Source of the DNA: Chondrilla cf. caribensis
Taxonomy: Eukaryota > Porifera > Demospongiae > Chondrillida > Chondrillidae
Reading direction: 5' to 3'
Length of the DNA: 64,000 nt
Assembly: GCA_964020155.1 (NCBI GenBank)
Contig: OZ026546.1
Location: forward strand, 4,828,900 to 4,892,899
Positions 26,976 through 39,949 of this stretch are shown one piece after another. Made by a program: the position numbers and the translations under genes. The notes under the pieces were generated by a model that was given only the letters and a program-made list of their open reading frames with translations, made no database searches and was not told the origin of the DNA. Positions within the stretch are counted from its first letter, which is position 1. Each line of letters starts with the position of its first letter.

Positions 26976-28130
26976 CTGCATACATAACATGTTAAACAAT
27001 ATTAGTTACAATGAAATCAATAATATTATGATAAATGCGATATATCTCCTAAGAGTACATACGTAGGAACAACTTATTATGTTTAAGACATGGTAGCGTT
27101 GGAAAGGACAACACGTAGATCATGGTCGTACATGATTCACATGTACATATATACAGTATGTACATAGTTTGTACACAGTTGTCTGTACACATGTACATAC
27201 ATACGTAAGTGAGTTAGTACACAGCTAGACATGGTCCATATATTTTCATAGAACAGAACAATCACGTATTTACAATTCTACTCTTGTTTACAAATAACAA
27301 CATATGAAGTAGTCACTGGTTGCCACCAAGGAAACCTTCATCCCCAAAATCAATGTACGTACGTACAGAGTAGGTATGTATGTATGTAGATAAATAATAA
27401 CATACATTACATGTTAATTGCATTGATGAGCAATGAACTGGAATAGTGATTTGTGTGACTACAAAGTAGAAAGAATGTAAGGGACGAGGAAAGAACTGGT
27501 TTAGGAGCACAACTTCACCAAAGTTGACAGGTAGGTGTATTCCATGTACTTACACGTAAATGGTATGCATCACAGAAAACTTGACATATCGTAATATAAC
27601 CATGGTGCAATTAGGATTATGTTACGACATACGTATTTCATCGCCTGCATCACATTATAACGACATACAAAAGAATCAATGGGGTTGGAGACAACTAAGA
27701 TTGTTTTACAATTTTGCTATGATCAAAGTACAATTAAACTACAATAAATACTTAATAATAGAAAATTATGATTCCAAAACGATGGGATTATGATATAACT
27801 ACGAACAAATAATGATAACTACAATTTGTGTTACAATACTTACAATTCCACCACAATTATGTTATGCTACGACATGTCAAATTTTCTGTGACCAGCACCA
27901 AAAGCACATTCAAGCAGGAGACATTGTTAAATGGTAGGAGGATTTTCACATTACTTTATTTCCATCAAACCAATCCAAATTATATGTACGTGCATATTAA
28001 AATATAAAGTGGAAGTATAAAATCCACTAACAAATCATTATAAACACTATTGTTGGTTCAGGCTACATAACGCCACTACTGCTACTACTATCACTGTTTA
28101 GTTATTATCAGTCACACCACACAAGGTTTA

Positions 28131-28397
28131 GTTCTCCTGCTTCATTGGACCATAAGCAGGACTATCGGTCATTGTAATATCTTCACAAGTGTTTGATCCT
28201 TGTAGTTGATTACATTATGTCTTTGTGTTTGGAAGACGAATTCTTTAGAGTCGAAGTACGACATCCATATTTGGTTATGAGGAAAACAGCCACCATACTG
28301 ATGATGTTCGTCACAACCAGGATAACTGATGGAATAGCACCAGCTAATGCTTCTGGTAGTACTGATGTGGGCTCATATGTACATGGAGGACAAGAGA
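28131..28397 (-). pseudogene. TM and tail exon, unit C, tail truncated
   Basis: Acceptor gtgcag|TC, phase 1. Codons give SCPPCTYEPTS, then a clear membrane helix (IPSVILVVTNIISMVAVFL) and a short basic stretch (KYGCRTSTLKNSSSKHK). A two-base deletion relative to unit B creates a stop at 28,210 directly after KDIM. The remaining tail can still be read in the shifted frame, but its YEDI tyrosine is now Cys (TGT). If expressed, this copy would give a receptor with almost no cytoplasmic tail. I call it a pseudogene because other exons of this unit are broken too. Confidence 0.75.
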
Positions 28398-29052
28398 CTG
28401 CACACAGCATGATGCATATACAATACAGTAAATCACATGTACGTATGTACATTACCTACAAGTGCACATGATACTAATATACAACACAGGGTTCCCTCAA
28501 AAGGCTTTAACGCATAGTGCTCCAATATCTTTGGGACTATGGTTAATTTATGGAATGTCTTATTAATTATGCATAGATACACAGGAATTTGACCTTTCTT
28601 TGACATATTTCAGAGCCCAGAGTACCATAGACGATTACAGAATGTTGTATAAAGGTTAGAGATAAAATTGTTCATGAATAATAGCCGGGCACTATCCATT
28701 AGAGGAAGCCCTGTGTTGTGTATTAGTATCATGTTCTAATTAGTTGCAGAAGATCAAGTGGGCACCAGGTTAAACACACAGTTTGTCACCTAAGGAGCAA
28801 ATAACTTCTGCGGCCTTGTGAGGATAGTAGTAACCACTTGAGCATTTGCTGATCAGATTCAGTGCAGCTATTAACTCACTCAGCACTGTACGAATTTAAT
28901 CTGGAATATTTTGGTTGAATTTGGCATCTTGGCATAAAATGCTGGGCTAGATATTCTACAACATACGTACACTGTACATTTCTATATGTAATATGCATAT
29001 ATGTGCGTATATGTACATACAATACTTATGTAAGCAAGCAACTAATCTTAAA

Positions 29053-29493
29053 GATACACTAGATCAAAATTGTTTCAGTGACACTCAATTGTGTGGAAGT
29101 TGTTACAACAGAAGAACTTGGCATACAGTAGATCTGGTAGAGGCTGAAATTGCTGTAGATGTGGGCATGTAAGCCTTTGAACGTGCGGTAAAATACTCAA
29201 ACAATGATGGGGAAGCCATTTTCCTTCGAATTGCGCAATCTTTCTACAACATGGCGGATGCAACTGTGAGAGCTGTGCAGCCTAATTTTGGGTTTTGTTG
29301 CCACTTGTATAGAAACGATTTGCCCTATTAGGCCTCATACATGTTTTTGGGTACTGTATTGAAGTTTGACTGTGTGATATTTCATTTTCTGTTTATGATT
29401 TTTAAAAATCAGCAATTTAAAAAAAAAATATTGTCTTCTTCAAAAAGTGGGGCGGCTCTAGCTGCCCCAGACGCCCCTGTTCCTACGCCACTG
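29053..29493. mobile_element. hAT-like element fragment, unit C only
   Basis: About 440 bp absent from units A and B, replacing roughly 40 bp of intron next to the FN3 donor. Its right end, reversed, starts CAGTGGCGTAGGAACAGGGG, an end type I associate with non-autonomous hAT elements. The left end is not matched, so this is probably a truncated copy. Confidence 0.55.
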
Positions 29494-29509
29494 TGAGGCA
29501 CATACTCAC

Positions 29510-29788
29510 TAGCTGTTTCAGCAGTAGAGTTGGTACCGTTACATCCAGCAGCACTTCCACAGTTGATACTTTGAATAACCGTAAAATTATACTCTATAAG
29601 AGGATCTAGTCCACTGATAACACACAGACTGGTACACTCTGTACTATTTGTACAGTTTGGTGATGATGTAGGACAGTAGGTGACTGTAGTGGATGTGACT
29701 GGAGGAGTATAAGGAGGTTGTTGCCATGTAAGAGCAAATACATCAGCACCGACATAAACAACCATAACTAAATGGCATGAAGGAACAC
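29510..29788 (-). CDS. FN3-like exon, unit C (open)
   Basis: Exon of 279 nt with attccag|GT and A|GTGAGT edges, phase 1/1, fully open: VPSCH, LTWQQPPYTPPVTS, TVTYCPTSSPNC, CTSLC, GLDPLIEYNFTV, GSAAGCNG. Differences from unit A include PNCTNS for PNCGNS and loss of the last Cys-Pro-Cys spacing (CTSLC). It could splice to the unit C TM exon at 28,397 in phase. The nearest intact upstream start exons on this strand are the signal-peptide and Ig exons at 37,805-37,239. Whether they join is unknown. Confidence 0.75.
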
Positions 29789-30033
29789 CTGGAATATTAT
29801 ACATACGTACATAATATCATCAGTATTAGACATGCTGAATCAAACCATGTGGAACACAACATATATGGCATATTATTACGGTGAAAATGTTCACACATCG
29901 TGTACATTCTATGACTATGTGTATGTTTTAAGTATGGATACATGTGTCATTGTCATTGTCGTGTGGCATTATTATACCAGAGATACGATATATGCATACA
30001 ATTACATACAATGGCTAGACAATTAAATCTCTG

Positions 30034-30119
30034 ATTTGAAGGTTGTTGCCAGGTGACATTTACTCTATTAGCACCACTATAAACAACCACATTTGACGGA
30101 CATGAAGGAATTGTAGTAT
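30034..30119 (-). pseudogene. Half FN3 exon, unit C
   Basis: Best preserved of the three half exons: acceptor ctttag|AT, codons IPSCPSNVVVYSGANRVNVT then WQQPSNQR, after which domain similarity stops abruptly. It has no donor at the break. Confidence 0.7.
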
Positions 30120-30258
30120 CTAAAGAATTGTGCATTGTACACAATTATGAATGTGTGCGCGAATGCAATGAACACAGGGAACAGATACTTCATATGTACA
30201 TGTATCTTGGTTTGGTGAAAGATCAAAGCAAAAGTGTCCACACATCAGTACTAGAGCA

Positions 30259-30520
30259 TAGGTCAATGATGTGTGCATGGGAAACACCATACGTAGTTCA
30301 CCAGGCAGGTTTCATTGTTAGGATTATTGAATCAAGAACCAGGCAGGGCTTTCTTTTGAGCATGATACTTTATATTGAACTATTTGCACTATTTCATAGG
30401 TCAATGATGTGTGCATGGGAAACAGCACAGTTCACCAGGCAGGTTTCATTGTTAGGATCAGTTGATCAAAAACCAGGCAGGACTTTCTTTTGAGCATGAT
30501 ACTTTATATTGAACTATTTG
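30259..30520. repeat. Local tandem duplication of about 130 bp
   Basis: The text from ggtcaatgatgtgtgcatggg to tatattgaactatttgca occurs twice in a row (30,261 and 30,399). Units A (8,714) and B (20,698) have it once. The first copy carries an extra CGTA (ccatacgtagttcacc). Confidence 0.8.
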
Positions 30521-30664
30521 CACATACATACTCTGTATAAAATGTCTACACCCGGATGCAACTATTACATACAGTGCATAGTATGTGTCCATGCACAGTA
30601 TGCACACGTACAGTGACATTCATACAACGTTTACTATAGCACTGTACACAGGGGTAGAGTACTA

Positions 30665-31352
30665 ATAGCTGTACCACCTTTTAGCAGGGTACATGGGAAA
30701 TAGACAGATTAGATAGTCCACGAGGGCGGAGCCCGAGGGGTCTATCTAATCTGTCAATTTCCCATGTACCCTGCTGAAAGGTGGTACAACTAACTTGTAT
30801 CCCAGTAACTGTAAGAATAGGCTCGAGTTTGTTTACACGTTGGTATCAATATCGCTTAAACGGATCGGAGAAGACAAATGTTGTGCAAGTATATCTAAAA
30901 CGAGTGTGTAGATTGGCGGCTATATATGTTAGAGAAGCATAAAGAGGAAGAAGAGGAGTTTCAGAAGTACTTGACGACATTTTAGAAGAAAACGAACCAC
31001 CACAGACCTCTGCTGTTCTACCTACGGCCGGATGTCAGCATTGGAGCAAAGCTAACGGAAGAAGGCACTTGTTTTCTAGAAGAATCGGAGAAGAAAAAGA
31101 GTCAATTTACCGCTGAAGAAATGGACAGTGAAGAACTTTAGTGAGTGGATTGCTGCATACTTTGCTCTGCTGAACTGTGTTTCCTTGCCATAACAATAAT
31201 GAAGTGTTAATTAATTAATGCGCTGTTTTAGGAAGTATCAAATTAAGCCTGTGAATAGGTGTCTATAGAGTCTGATAGACAACAGTTGTGTGTCTACAGG
31301 ATATATAGACACACATCCGCGCCTTTGATCTCACCTTGCACTGGGATACAAG
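30665..31352. mobile_element. Hairpin-plus-TIR element, unit C only
   Basis: A palindrome at 30,665-30,793 (tip gagggcggagcccgagg) abuts a unit with 11 bp inverted ends: cttgtatccca at 30,794 and tgggatacaag at 31,342-31,352. The matching site in unit A (11,060) is uninterrupted. An AG-rich stretch inside can be read as a broken acidic/lysine-rich frame (SEKKKSQFTAEEMDSEEL), but it has a stop and I assign no function. Confidence 0.7.
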
Positions 31353-31589
31353 TACATATGTACGTACAGGTCTATAAAAATGAGAAGTTGGTTGCAAAGA
31401 GCCAGGTGTAGTGGGACACCTGTTATGAGTAGAAGCGAACTGAAAACATACAACTACATAACTGCAGAAATACACCTACATACTGTATAAGTACATACGG
31501 ATGTATGTACATACATTCTCAAGTGGGACCACACTATCCAAGAACTGGTACAGTTCTAGCAATAAAAATATCTATATACTGATACTCTC

Positions 31590-31698
31590 ACCAAGCATAT
31601 AGTCCACTAACAGTACATGAATTAGTGATAGTAATTGTACCTTTGCATAGTGTGTGTGTCTGTTTTTGTGAGTGTGTGTGTGTGTGTTTACGTGTGTG

Positions 31699-31773
<75 letters not shown>

Positions 31774-31802
31774 ACGTGTGTGCATGTGTGTGCATGTGTG
31801 TG

Positions 31803-31843
<41 letters not shown>

Positions 31844-31852
31844 ACGTGTGTG

Positions 31853-31937
<85 letters not shown>

Positions 31938-31985
31938 CAGGTGAAGTACTGGGGTGCTGTTGCCAGATAACAGTGAAACCCATGG
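31590..31985 (-). pseudogene. FN3 remnant split by long (TG)n
   Basis: Flanks (31,600-31,640 and 31,937-31,980) are the two halves of an FN3-like exon on the minus strand. Between them is about 285 bp of TG repeat (31,651-31,936) interrupted three times by tttacgtgtgtgca. The repeat replaces the codons of the YCPTSSPNCGN strand. Confidence 0.65.
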
Positions 31986-33228
31986 TCTATAACAACAATA
32001 CTTCATAAGGTCCATGTTATGGCAAACTTGTAAGGGTCAACTGAAACCAAAACAATGTTGGAAAGTGAAACTAAAGAAACACAACACATAACTGTAACTT
32101 GTATGACTTGCTAGGGACATCCTGATTCATAGAGTACATAATAGTAGAATTATATGGAACAACTCCAGAGAGTGAATTAAGTAATTATGATACATACACA
32201 TCACTGAAGGCCATTTTACTTCTTCCTCTGATGTGCATACATACATGTTCCACTCTTCTGAATTCCAAGTATGATCTGTGCACTTGACATGTGTGCTTAT
32301 ATTACAGAGGTACAACAGACTATTGAGATGACAAATAACGTACACATACATGTACAAACTGGGTGACAGCTTTCTTAGTAATATACTGTACATGGAATGT
32401 ACTCTACTCCCACTGGAGTATGTACATTGTGTACTCTACCTTCATTGTAAGGTGAGGTTTTGCCAATACTACTACAGTAATAGGAGATACTGTGAAAACA
32501 AACCACAAGACAACAGGTGTGAATATGTAATGATATTCATGTCTTCATTAATAACATTCATTACGAAGTTATGTAAACAAGGTGTCAGTCCCCTATCATG
32601 CAACAACACACCAGACCACACCCTCAGTTGTTGTCTGAGGCTGGAACTAAGGGAACAGGTCTAACTCAACAAGACTATAATTATATACTAAGTTTTACTC
32701 ATATTTCTATGTTGACTTATTACTTGAGTATACACTTGTGGTTGTGTGTCACTTACTACACAACTAGGTTCCATCCCACTTATGCACTGCCAAATGAATA
32801 AATCGCAGATCAACAATAAGGAGGTGAAACTGACTTTGTTAATGAGATTACCCTGTACATACAATACATACACACATATGCACGTATCACATATGTACAT
32901 ATGCATGTATATACTGTACGTATAAATACGTATATATGTACAGCTCATACACTGTACACTGAAGAGCATGAAATAGAATAGTGATTTGTGCGTAATTCAA
33001 ACTCAACGTCCAACATATATCATTTACACATGGTATTTAGTATGCACTGCTAAAGAAGTGAGACATCAACCTGTACTTCAATAGTTCAAAACTGCCTTCA
33101 TTAATGAGATTACCCTATACGTATATACAATACATAAGAATGCAGATATGCATGTATCACGTACGTGCATACATAATACATATGTACAGCACATACACAC
33201 ATATGCATGTACCACGTATGTACATACG

Positions 33229-33758
33229 CAGTGTTAGAAATAAGGAAGCAAAAGTGGTTGGACAAATGTCCGAGCACTTTGAATTTGGGTTGGACATATT
33301 CAATCTGGGTCGGACATTGTTTGTATGGATCTTCATGCCACATAATGCAACGTAAAATTCACTGTAAAACTATCACTTCATACATTATTTGTCAACAATT
33401 CCCTATAAAAATCTCCATATCCAATGTATACACTACGTTGTTATAGCATAGATACTCTATACTACGTAGTATAGAGTATCTATGGTTATAGTGGGGTCTC
33501 TTGTGACGTCATTACGCGTATTTCAAAATGGCCGATTTTCGGTGATTTTGTGGACAAAAAATGCAAATTTCACTCGTTTGAAATAAGAACGGCGATTTTT
33601 AACAATAACACGGATGTTTAATTACTAAACAAAGTGATTCCATGGCAGTGGCCCTTTAATTGTGCTCGGCCAAATGTCCGACCCCAGCATTTTTGGATCG
33701 GACAAATGGCCAAAATGGTCGGATAATGTCCGAAGTCCGACCGTTATTTCGAACACTG
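33229..33758. mobile_element. hAT-type MITE with internal perfect hairpin
   Basis: Ends CAGTGTTAGAAATAAGG and, reversed, CAGTGTTCGAAATAACGG, 530 bp, with catacg on both sides. It is absent from A and B. Inside lies a perfect 38 bp palindrome (catagatactctatactac and its complement, 33,446-33,483). Motifs gtccgacc and tcggacaaatg recur near both ends as subterminal repeats. Confidence 0.75.
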
Positions 33759-34996
33759 CATACGTATGTATGTATATATGTATACACGTATATACATATG
33801 TACAGCACATACATTGTATACTAAAGGGCATATAATAGAATAATGATTATCGTGTGATTCAAACTCAACCCCCAACACACATATTTACATAATATGGTAT
33901 TCATTATGTACTTCTGAAGAAGTGAGACAGCAACCAGTACTTCAATGGTTAAATTCCAGACAGTGGAGCAACAATCAATTTCCACTGAGTGTACCACACT
34001 ACCATTACATAGGACTGAATACTCAATGGACTACAAAATCCTTTGAATAGCTCAGGACTTCACATCCCACCACATGATTGGTACTGGTGAGGGGTGCACA
34101 TCAGTGCTTGACCTCACATACATATTATTGTACATAATGTACTTGTGTACTCACATGTGGTATGTAGGTACACTGAGATAACTGTTACCATAGATACGTA
34201 GGTATGTATCTATCATACAAACATGATTGGACCTCAATTGGTACTTACTTAGTAATGCTAGGACTTCGTGTACTTACCCGTTATATGTGAAATATGCCAT
34301 AGGGTCATAGTAGCTATTACAAGTGGACACATACGTACATTCATACATACGTATATACAGGCCTAAATGTATAGTTTGATGGTTGCTTTCCACACATTAA
34401 AGTAACAAGAAGTCCATCTCAGATGTCATTTACCATACACACTAAACACAGTGAAAATGAAGAAGTGAAATATTACCAAAACTCAAAGTCATCTCTTTGA
34501 CATTGGGTACACACTCAGTAACAACAGCTCAAAATCAACATTCTACAGGCTTCAAGTCATAAACCATACTTAATGTACACAAGGTCATCTCTGAACACAT
34601 TAGTGCAATGTCATGAACTACTAGCTAAGTACGTACTAAAGCTGAGAAGCTGTTCAGGAAACAGGTAACCATTTGTGAAGGTGGTTGTATGTCAATTAGG
34701 TATACAATTTATTCCTTCTACTATAATGTACATATGTGTACAATTATTAAACTTTATTCAATGCATTTGGCAACACACAGAATTCCTACATTTTTTGGCC
34801 CACATCACTGCCTCGTACAAAAGGCATCAATTGATTTCACTCATAGAACATTAGTTGAATATAAGCTATGTATTCTATATTCCTTGGATATAAATAAATG
34901 TATGCAAAACATTACTTTGAATGACAGCACACAGTGAGGGTTTGGTTTATTGGAGAACACTCTAAGGATGACATATCTGAAGCATGCACAATTGTA

Positions 34997-35747
34997 GTCT
35001 GGTGTGCTATGATTGTCTTTCTAAACGCCTCCGGCATGAAAGATGGTCTAGCGGCAATGGAGATTAATTGTGCAATTTTTGACAAATCAGATACAAGTAC
35101 TGAGATTCTCGGACTCCGTCAATTGTGATACTGATAGGATCTCAGTCGAGTGTCACTTTAATCTTCAGTTCAACTGATTTTCGGACACCACCTATATTCA
35201 GTCACCTAATATTGGTTATTTCTTGAAAACTATGAAACCTATTGACTACCAATAAAGTTTGTTTCATATGTCATTACATGTATTCGCTTTCCACTCAGTA
35301 AAATCTTCATAGCATATTGCAACGCTCTGTTAGAGACGATCAGAAAAGCATCTAAAAAATCGATATTTGGAAAGAGATAAGCTTTCGGACAGACTTCACT
35401 ACAGAGTGGAGAAGCGACAATGTAGCCGGAAAACATCAAAAGTACGTAATAGCTATACATGCCTACTTTAAAATATGAAAGTATGAGGTAAATATATACT
35501 ACTTTGAGGAAATCCGAACAATTAAGTTATCTAAACCGGTGAAAGCCCAAATTTCTGACGAATTTATATTGGCACAATGAGCTATTCAGTCAATATAAAT
35601 TTCCAATATAGTACAAAATCAGTCAAAATATGATCTGTCACATGCTGATAACAGCAAGGTGTGAATTAATCTCTATTGCGGCTAGACCATCCCTCCCTCT
35701 CCTCGCCCAGGGCGCTTGGTGGGACGGTCATAGCAGGCCAGACTAGG
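34997..35747. mobile_element. Insertion element with about 80-bp inverted ends, unit D
   Basis: Left end gtctggtgtgctatgat..gatggtctagcggcaatgg matches the right end when reversed (ctagtctggcctgctatgac..gatggtctagccgcaatag). acaattgta stands on both sides, and the other units have the site once. No transposase is seen. Confidence 0.75.
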
Positions 35748-36005
35748 ACAATTGTATGGAATGTGCTTCTCCTGTGGGAACTCCCATTCAGACAAAGAAC
35801 ACGAGTTTACCTAAACTAACAGGATATCTAAAAATAACATATCCTTATTTGGGAATGGTATTGTATTGCTTATCCAAGCAAACCCTACTGAGACTAATGA
35901 GGGAAACCCTACAATGAGAGCTTTGATTGGTCAGGTGCTAGTAGAATATGATTATCCATTGTCAACACAGCAATTATGGAGTGGGCTTGAGATGTAGAAC
36001 TTGAC

Positions 36006-36125
<120 letters not shown>

Positions 36126-36790
36126 ACAGTGTGTGACACAAACCAGTAACTTGTGTACATAATGTATTAATCCTGATTGTATATACGTAGTTAGGATATT
36201 TGTAACATCACCACTACTGGCTTCAGCTATAGCACTTGAATAGCACTAATTAACACACATGCACATAGCACACACATATACATATATAGCCCTATGACAT
36301 GATTGTAGCTGAGGTGTTACAGGATGTCACATCACATAGTGCTACCATAAAGAAGGAAAATGTATGCACATGTGACCAACCCAGTATACAGTACCCAAAA
36401 TAATGAAATACTAATTACAGTACAGTATCAGCTGGCAAATGTATTCATCAACTCATTAGTTGGCAATCCTTCTTGGTTTAATTGTGGGATTTATGGTCCA
36501 GAACTAGTGCTGAGCAATAGTATAAATTATGCAATTATTGTGATAGTAAAAATACTATATATTGCGATAGGGATAGTGCACTTGGTACTATCACGACAGT
36601 CAGGAACGACATATCCCACCCGGAATCCTAACCCTTACATCTATTCTAAGTGCCTTGCAAAGACAATGTGCCCAAACAATTCCTCAGAACTGTTGCCTAT
36701 ATACATACCTACATTTCTACCATTTTTTCCTGCCATTTTAACTGTGTAGATCACATAAAATTAAATGCATCCATATTTCCTATTGAGGAT

Positions 36791-36882
36791 AATAGGAATA
36801 AAAATTTATAATTTGAGTATGAAATTGTAATCCAATCCTCTATTGGATTTCAATTTCATACTCAAATTATAAATTTTTATTC
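36791..36882. repeat. Perfect-type hairpin, about 92 bp
   Basis: ggaataaaaatttataattt..gaaattgtaatccaat is followed by a five-base loop and its complement, nearly perfect over 43 bp per arm. It lies at the left edge of the single-copy Ig gene region. No TIR unit is attached, unlike the hairpin elements elsewhere. Confidence 0.85.
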
Positions 36883-37238
36883 CTTGATCTTCAATCTGAT
36901 TGTTTTTATTTAGTCTACTGTGTTGTGTTATTTGTTTCTTTGTGGATTTCGTGATTCATCATTGGAAAATAAACTATTGTGATACTATCAAATATCGTGA
37001 CTATTACTTGAGCAGCTATCATGCATGATATTAACAAAAAAACACTATATTGAATACGTACTATTGCAAACGGAAGGGAAGATGATGGGTACTAATGCAG
37101 TAATCTTGCTGTGGATCATCTTGGACATAAGTTAGCTATGGTCACTCTATGTAAGTTATGTATTGGGATAGGGATTACTTACAATAACAGTTACCTAGCA
37201 CATCTACTATGTTGACATTACCTATGATATGCACTCAC

Positions 37239-37805
37239 CTACTGATATATTAGCCATTCCCTGAACACTATTATCATTCAGAGCAATACACTGAATAATT
37301 CCTCCATCATCTGCCGTAGTAAACCCACTGATAATGATGGTGGAGGATGGAGGGGCACCACTTGTATCAGTAGTATTGATCCTGGGATTGTTGTTGGCTG
37401 CTGACAGTCCAGTGGTCCCTGTTGCACTTATCCCACTCAATCTATCGCTAGTCCATAGCACTCCACCAGTTACACTACAAGTAAAAGTCTCTTGACTATC
37501 ACAATCCAACGAGACCTTGCCATCCGGTGTTAGTGTACCTGGACGAACACAAGTAACACAACAGATTTCAATGAATCAGGTTTGTCTGGTTGTAATTACC
37601 CACACCACACTGGATTGATCCTACTACTGAAAAGAACATGGAAAAGAAACATCTATATTGAAATAATCTCGATTGTCGAAAAATCGAATTATAAAATACG
37701 AATAGTGTAATCATATGACAAACTATTATGCCTAACACTTGACTTACCTTTGACGAGGAAAAATAGGCTAAACACGACACTTAATTTCACAGAAAACGAT
37801 ATCAT
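37239..37805 (-). CDS. Start of an Ig-type receptor gene: signal peptide and Ig exons
   Basis: Exon 1 (37,748-37,805) opens with ATG and encodes a 19-residue hydrophobic signal peptide (MISFSVKLSVVFSLFFLVK), ending G|GTAAGT in phase 1. Exon 2 (37,239-37,538, 300 nt, acceptor ccag|GT, donor G|GTGAGT) encodes one Ig-like domain: FTCSV (B-strand Cys), VLW (core Trp), then ADDGGIIQC (F-strand D-G and Cys). Both frames are open and in phase. No further intact exon follows on this strand until the unit C exons near 29.8 kb, so the gene may be incomplete or may use array exons. The Ig exon is almost identical to 51,531-51,830. Product: secreted or membrane recognition protein (inferred). Confidence 0.75.
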
Positions 37806-38269
37806 CTTCAAATAGCGGCAGTTCAGAAGTCAACTTCGTCGAAATTCCGTATAATTCCTCCACACGAAGTACGCAACTCCGTGTCATTTCGTGAATCCAC
37901 GCCCCCGCTCAATTCACCTCATTTGTTTCATATTCTGGATTCACCACGTAAAAATGTAAATTTCTGATGGAAGACATCCAATTGAAAAGAATTGAGGACG
38001 TATTCTGCGCGCAGCTGTTTCATAGTTCCTATTAATTTCATAACCTACCCTTTTCTGGCTACATACTGGTAAAAATTGATGAATTGATACAATTTGTCCT
38101 GCATGTGACCACAAAGTATTAGAGACGTTGCATATATATTTATTGCTAATGACCGTAGCTAGTAGATCTGATTGGCCAGCCAATTGCAAGATATAATGCA
38201 ATACCATATAGAATCTCCATGCATGGTCACATTATTTTATATTGTATATTATAATTGGTACACTGACGT

Positions 38270-39545
38270 CTGGTCACCAGGTGTTGTGGTCTCGTTATTA
38301 GGTGGGATTCGGCAAGTTTGCACTTGTGCAGACTTAGTCTGGACACAACGTATGCTTATAGCTTCAGTACAGTGTCATCACTGGGGCTTCCACAAGATGG
38401 GCATAGATATGTCTCATGTACTTGACACCATCAAAAGAGGCAAAATATTGGAAGTACTTGAAATCAGTGGATGCAATGAAGATGACCACAGACTAGTTGG
38501 AACCCTATTAGCCAACACACAACTAAGCGTCAGAGTCAGATAAAAACACAGTTAGCATGGTTCCACACATCCCTTGGGTCTCCTCAGGGGTTTCCCTATC
38601 CCCTGTACTGTTCACTTGCTATTTAGCAGCTGCTTTACATACAGTCGGAGAAAGCACTCCATGGTTGAACCATCCAGTTGTATATGGTGGAATGCCCCTA
38701 GAACGGGAATATGCGGACGATGATGACTTTGCAAATGCAAATCAAGAACCATTAGATACCTTGCTACCAACAGCATGCACCATCCTTAATTAAAGATTGG
38801 AACCTAATGGTGAATGAATCAAACATTAAGACAGAACTTACACGCATCCAACTAGCAAATAACAATGTATAGGAAGTGAGAAGTGGAGTAACAGGAAGTT
38901 CCTTGGATCACTTTTGTGTGAATGATGTCTGACATCACTGTAATCTTGGCACCACGGCATTTGGATCACTCTGGAGTATGTTGATGAAACAATAACTGAT
39001 CACACTACAAAGAAGACTGCAAATTAATTTACAATGCAGCTAGTAGTATCTGTCATGCATGCTCTATAACTGCGACAGCTGGGTGGTACCTAAGTCTATC
39101 ACCTGGTCAAATGCCACCAACAACACCTTAGGTCCATCCTAGGCATACATTGGCCCAACAAGATCTCAAATAAAGCCCTCCACAACAGAATCTGATGTAA
39201 TACCCATCCACTATCAGACGGTCAAAGAGGTACGTTGGAGAATGCTGGGACACATCAGCTCAACTAGCTTTGAAATTAATTTTGCTGTGACCAATGCTAC
39301 AAAGTACAAAGGGAGGCGATGCCGACACCAGACAAATCATCAGAGCCGATCCCAGTAAGCACCATCTCAATCATTAAGCTGCAATGCGTAGCAGACCTCA
39401 AGTTCTTACAAAAGCTAGCTTCAGACAAGAGCAACTGGCAAACATTAGGACCAAGAGAGGATCAAGAAAGGACCAAGAAAGGACTGATTGCAAATCTAAC
39501 TACATATAATTATGTTAAATTTCTTATAGCTTTGCATAACTAGTA
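38270..39545 (+). mobile_element. Decayed non-LTR retrotransposon (reverse transcriptase part)
   Basis: Frames broken by stops and shifts still show the order of a LINE reverse transcriptase. First comes IDMSHVLDTIKRGKILEVLE. Then SLSPVLFTCYLAA precedes the catalytic box as YADDDDF. After it come the downstream region with NTLRSILGIHWPNKISNKAL and RWRMLGHIS, and the distal CVADLKFLQKLASDKSNW. The zinc-finger fragment at 8,770 may come from a relative. The LINE sits just past the 3' end of the minus-strand receptor. Confidence 0.75.
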
Positions 39546-39654
39546 CATATCATGTCACTACGTATGTCTGGACTTCAGTTCCCCATTGTGATTTAACACT
39601 TACTAGGTGTATTCTTTGTGGAGGCAATTGCCCCTTTCACCTTTACGTTAGTAC

Positions 39655-39660
39655 TTTATT
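39655..39660 (-). promoter_or_regulatory. Candidate polyadenylation signal
   Basis: AATAAA on the minus strand, about 290 bp after the stop codon of the receptor gene ending at 39,950. It is only a motif match, but it is well placed. Confidence 0.35.
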
Positions 39661-39949
39661 TACATGGAACCTCACTGTTGTACTTAGTCTAGAGTAAATT
39701 AAGTTACATGTTATAATATAAACACATATCCCATACTATATTGCATACTTATTATCAACACAAACAACAATCATTATTATATCCTGCAAGGTGAAAGAGA
39801 TATGGTATGCATACAATAGTATAAGAATCTTGACAATGTGTAAAATTTACATCTATAAGTAAACACGTCTTCACACGTTGCAATCTAAACCCACTACAGT
39901 TAAAGTAGACATAATATTATCATTCACACCACACACACCAGGTCTTGTA

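Larger units (their letters stand above)
23226..34391. repeat. Tandem array unit C
   Basis: Third copy of the tandem unit, beginning at the cattaaagtaacaag landmark. It has private insertions at 29,053 (hAT-like fragment), 30,665 (hairpin element) and 33,229 (hAT-type MITE), a very long (TG)n at 31,651, and a local duplication of about 130 bp at 30,259-30,520. Its receptor exons carry a frameshift (26,841), a truncated tail (28,210) and one open FN3 exon (29,510). Confidence 0.85.

Noticed and set aside
30960..31140. Acidic/lysine-rich frame in the hairpin element of unit C
   Set aside because: Contains an in-frame stop, and two different frames look equally protein-like; no homolog recognised.
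36360..36749. 129-codon hydrophobic frame
   Set aside because: Part of it recurs at 42,520-42,650 without an open frame, so it is a dispersed repeat rather than a gene.
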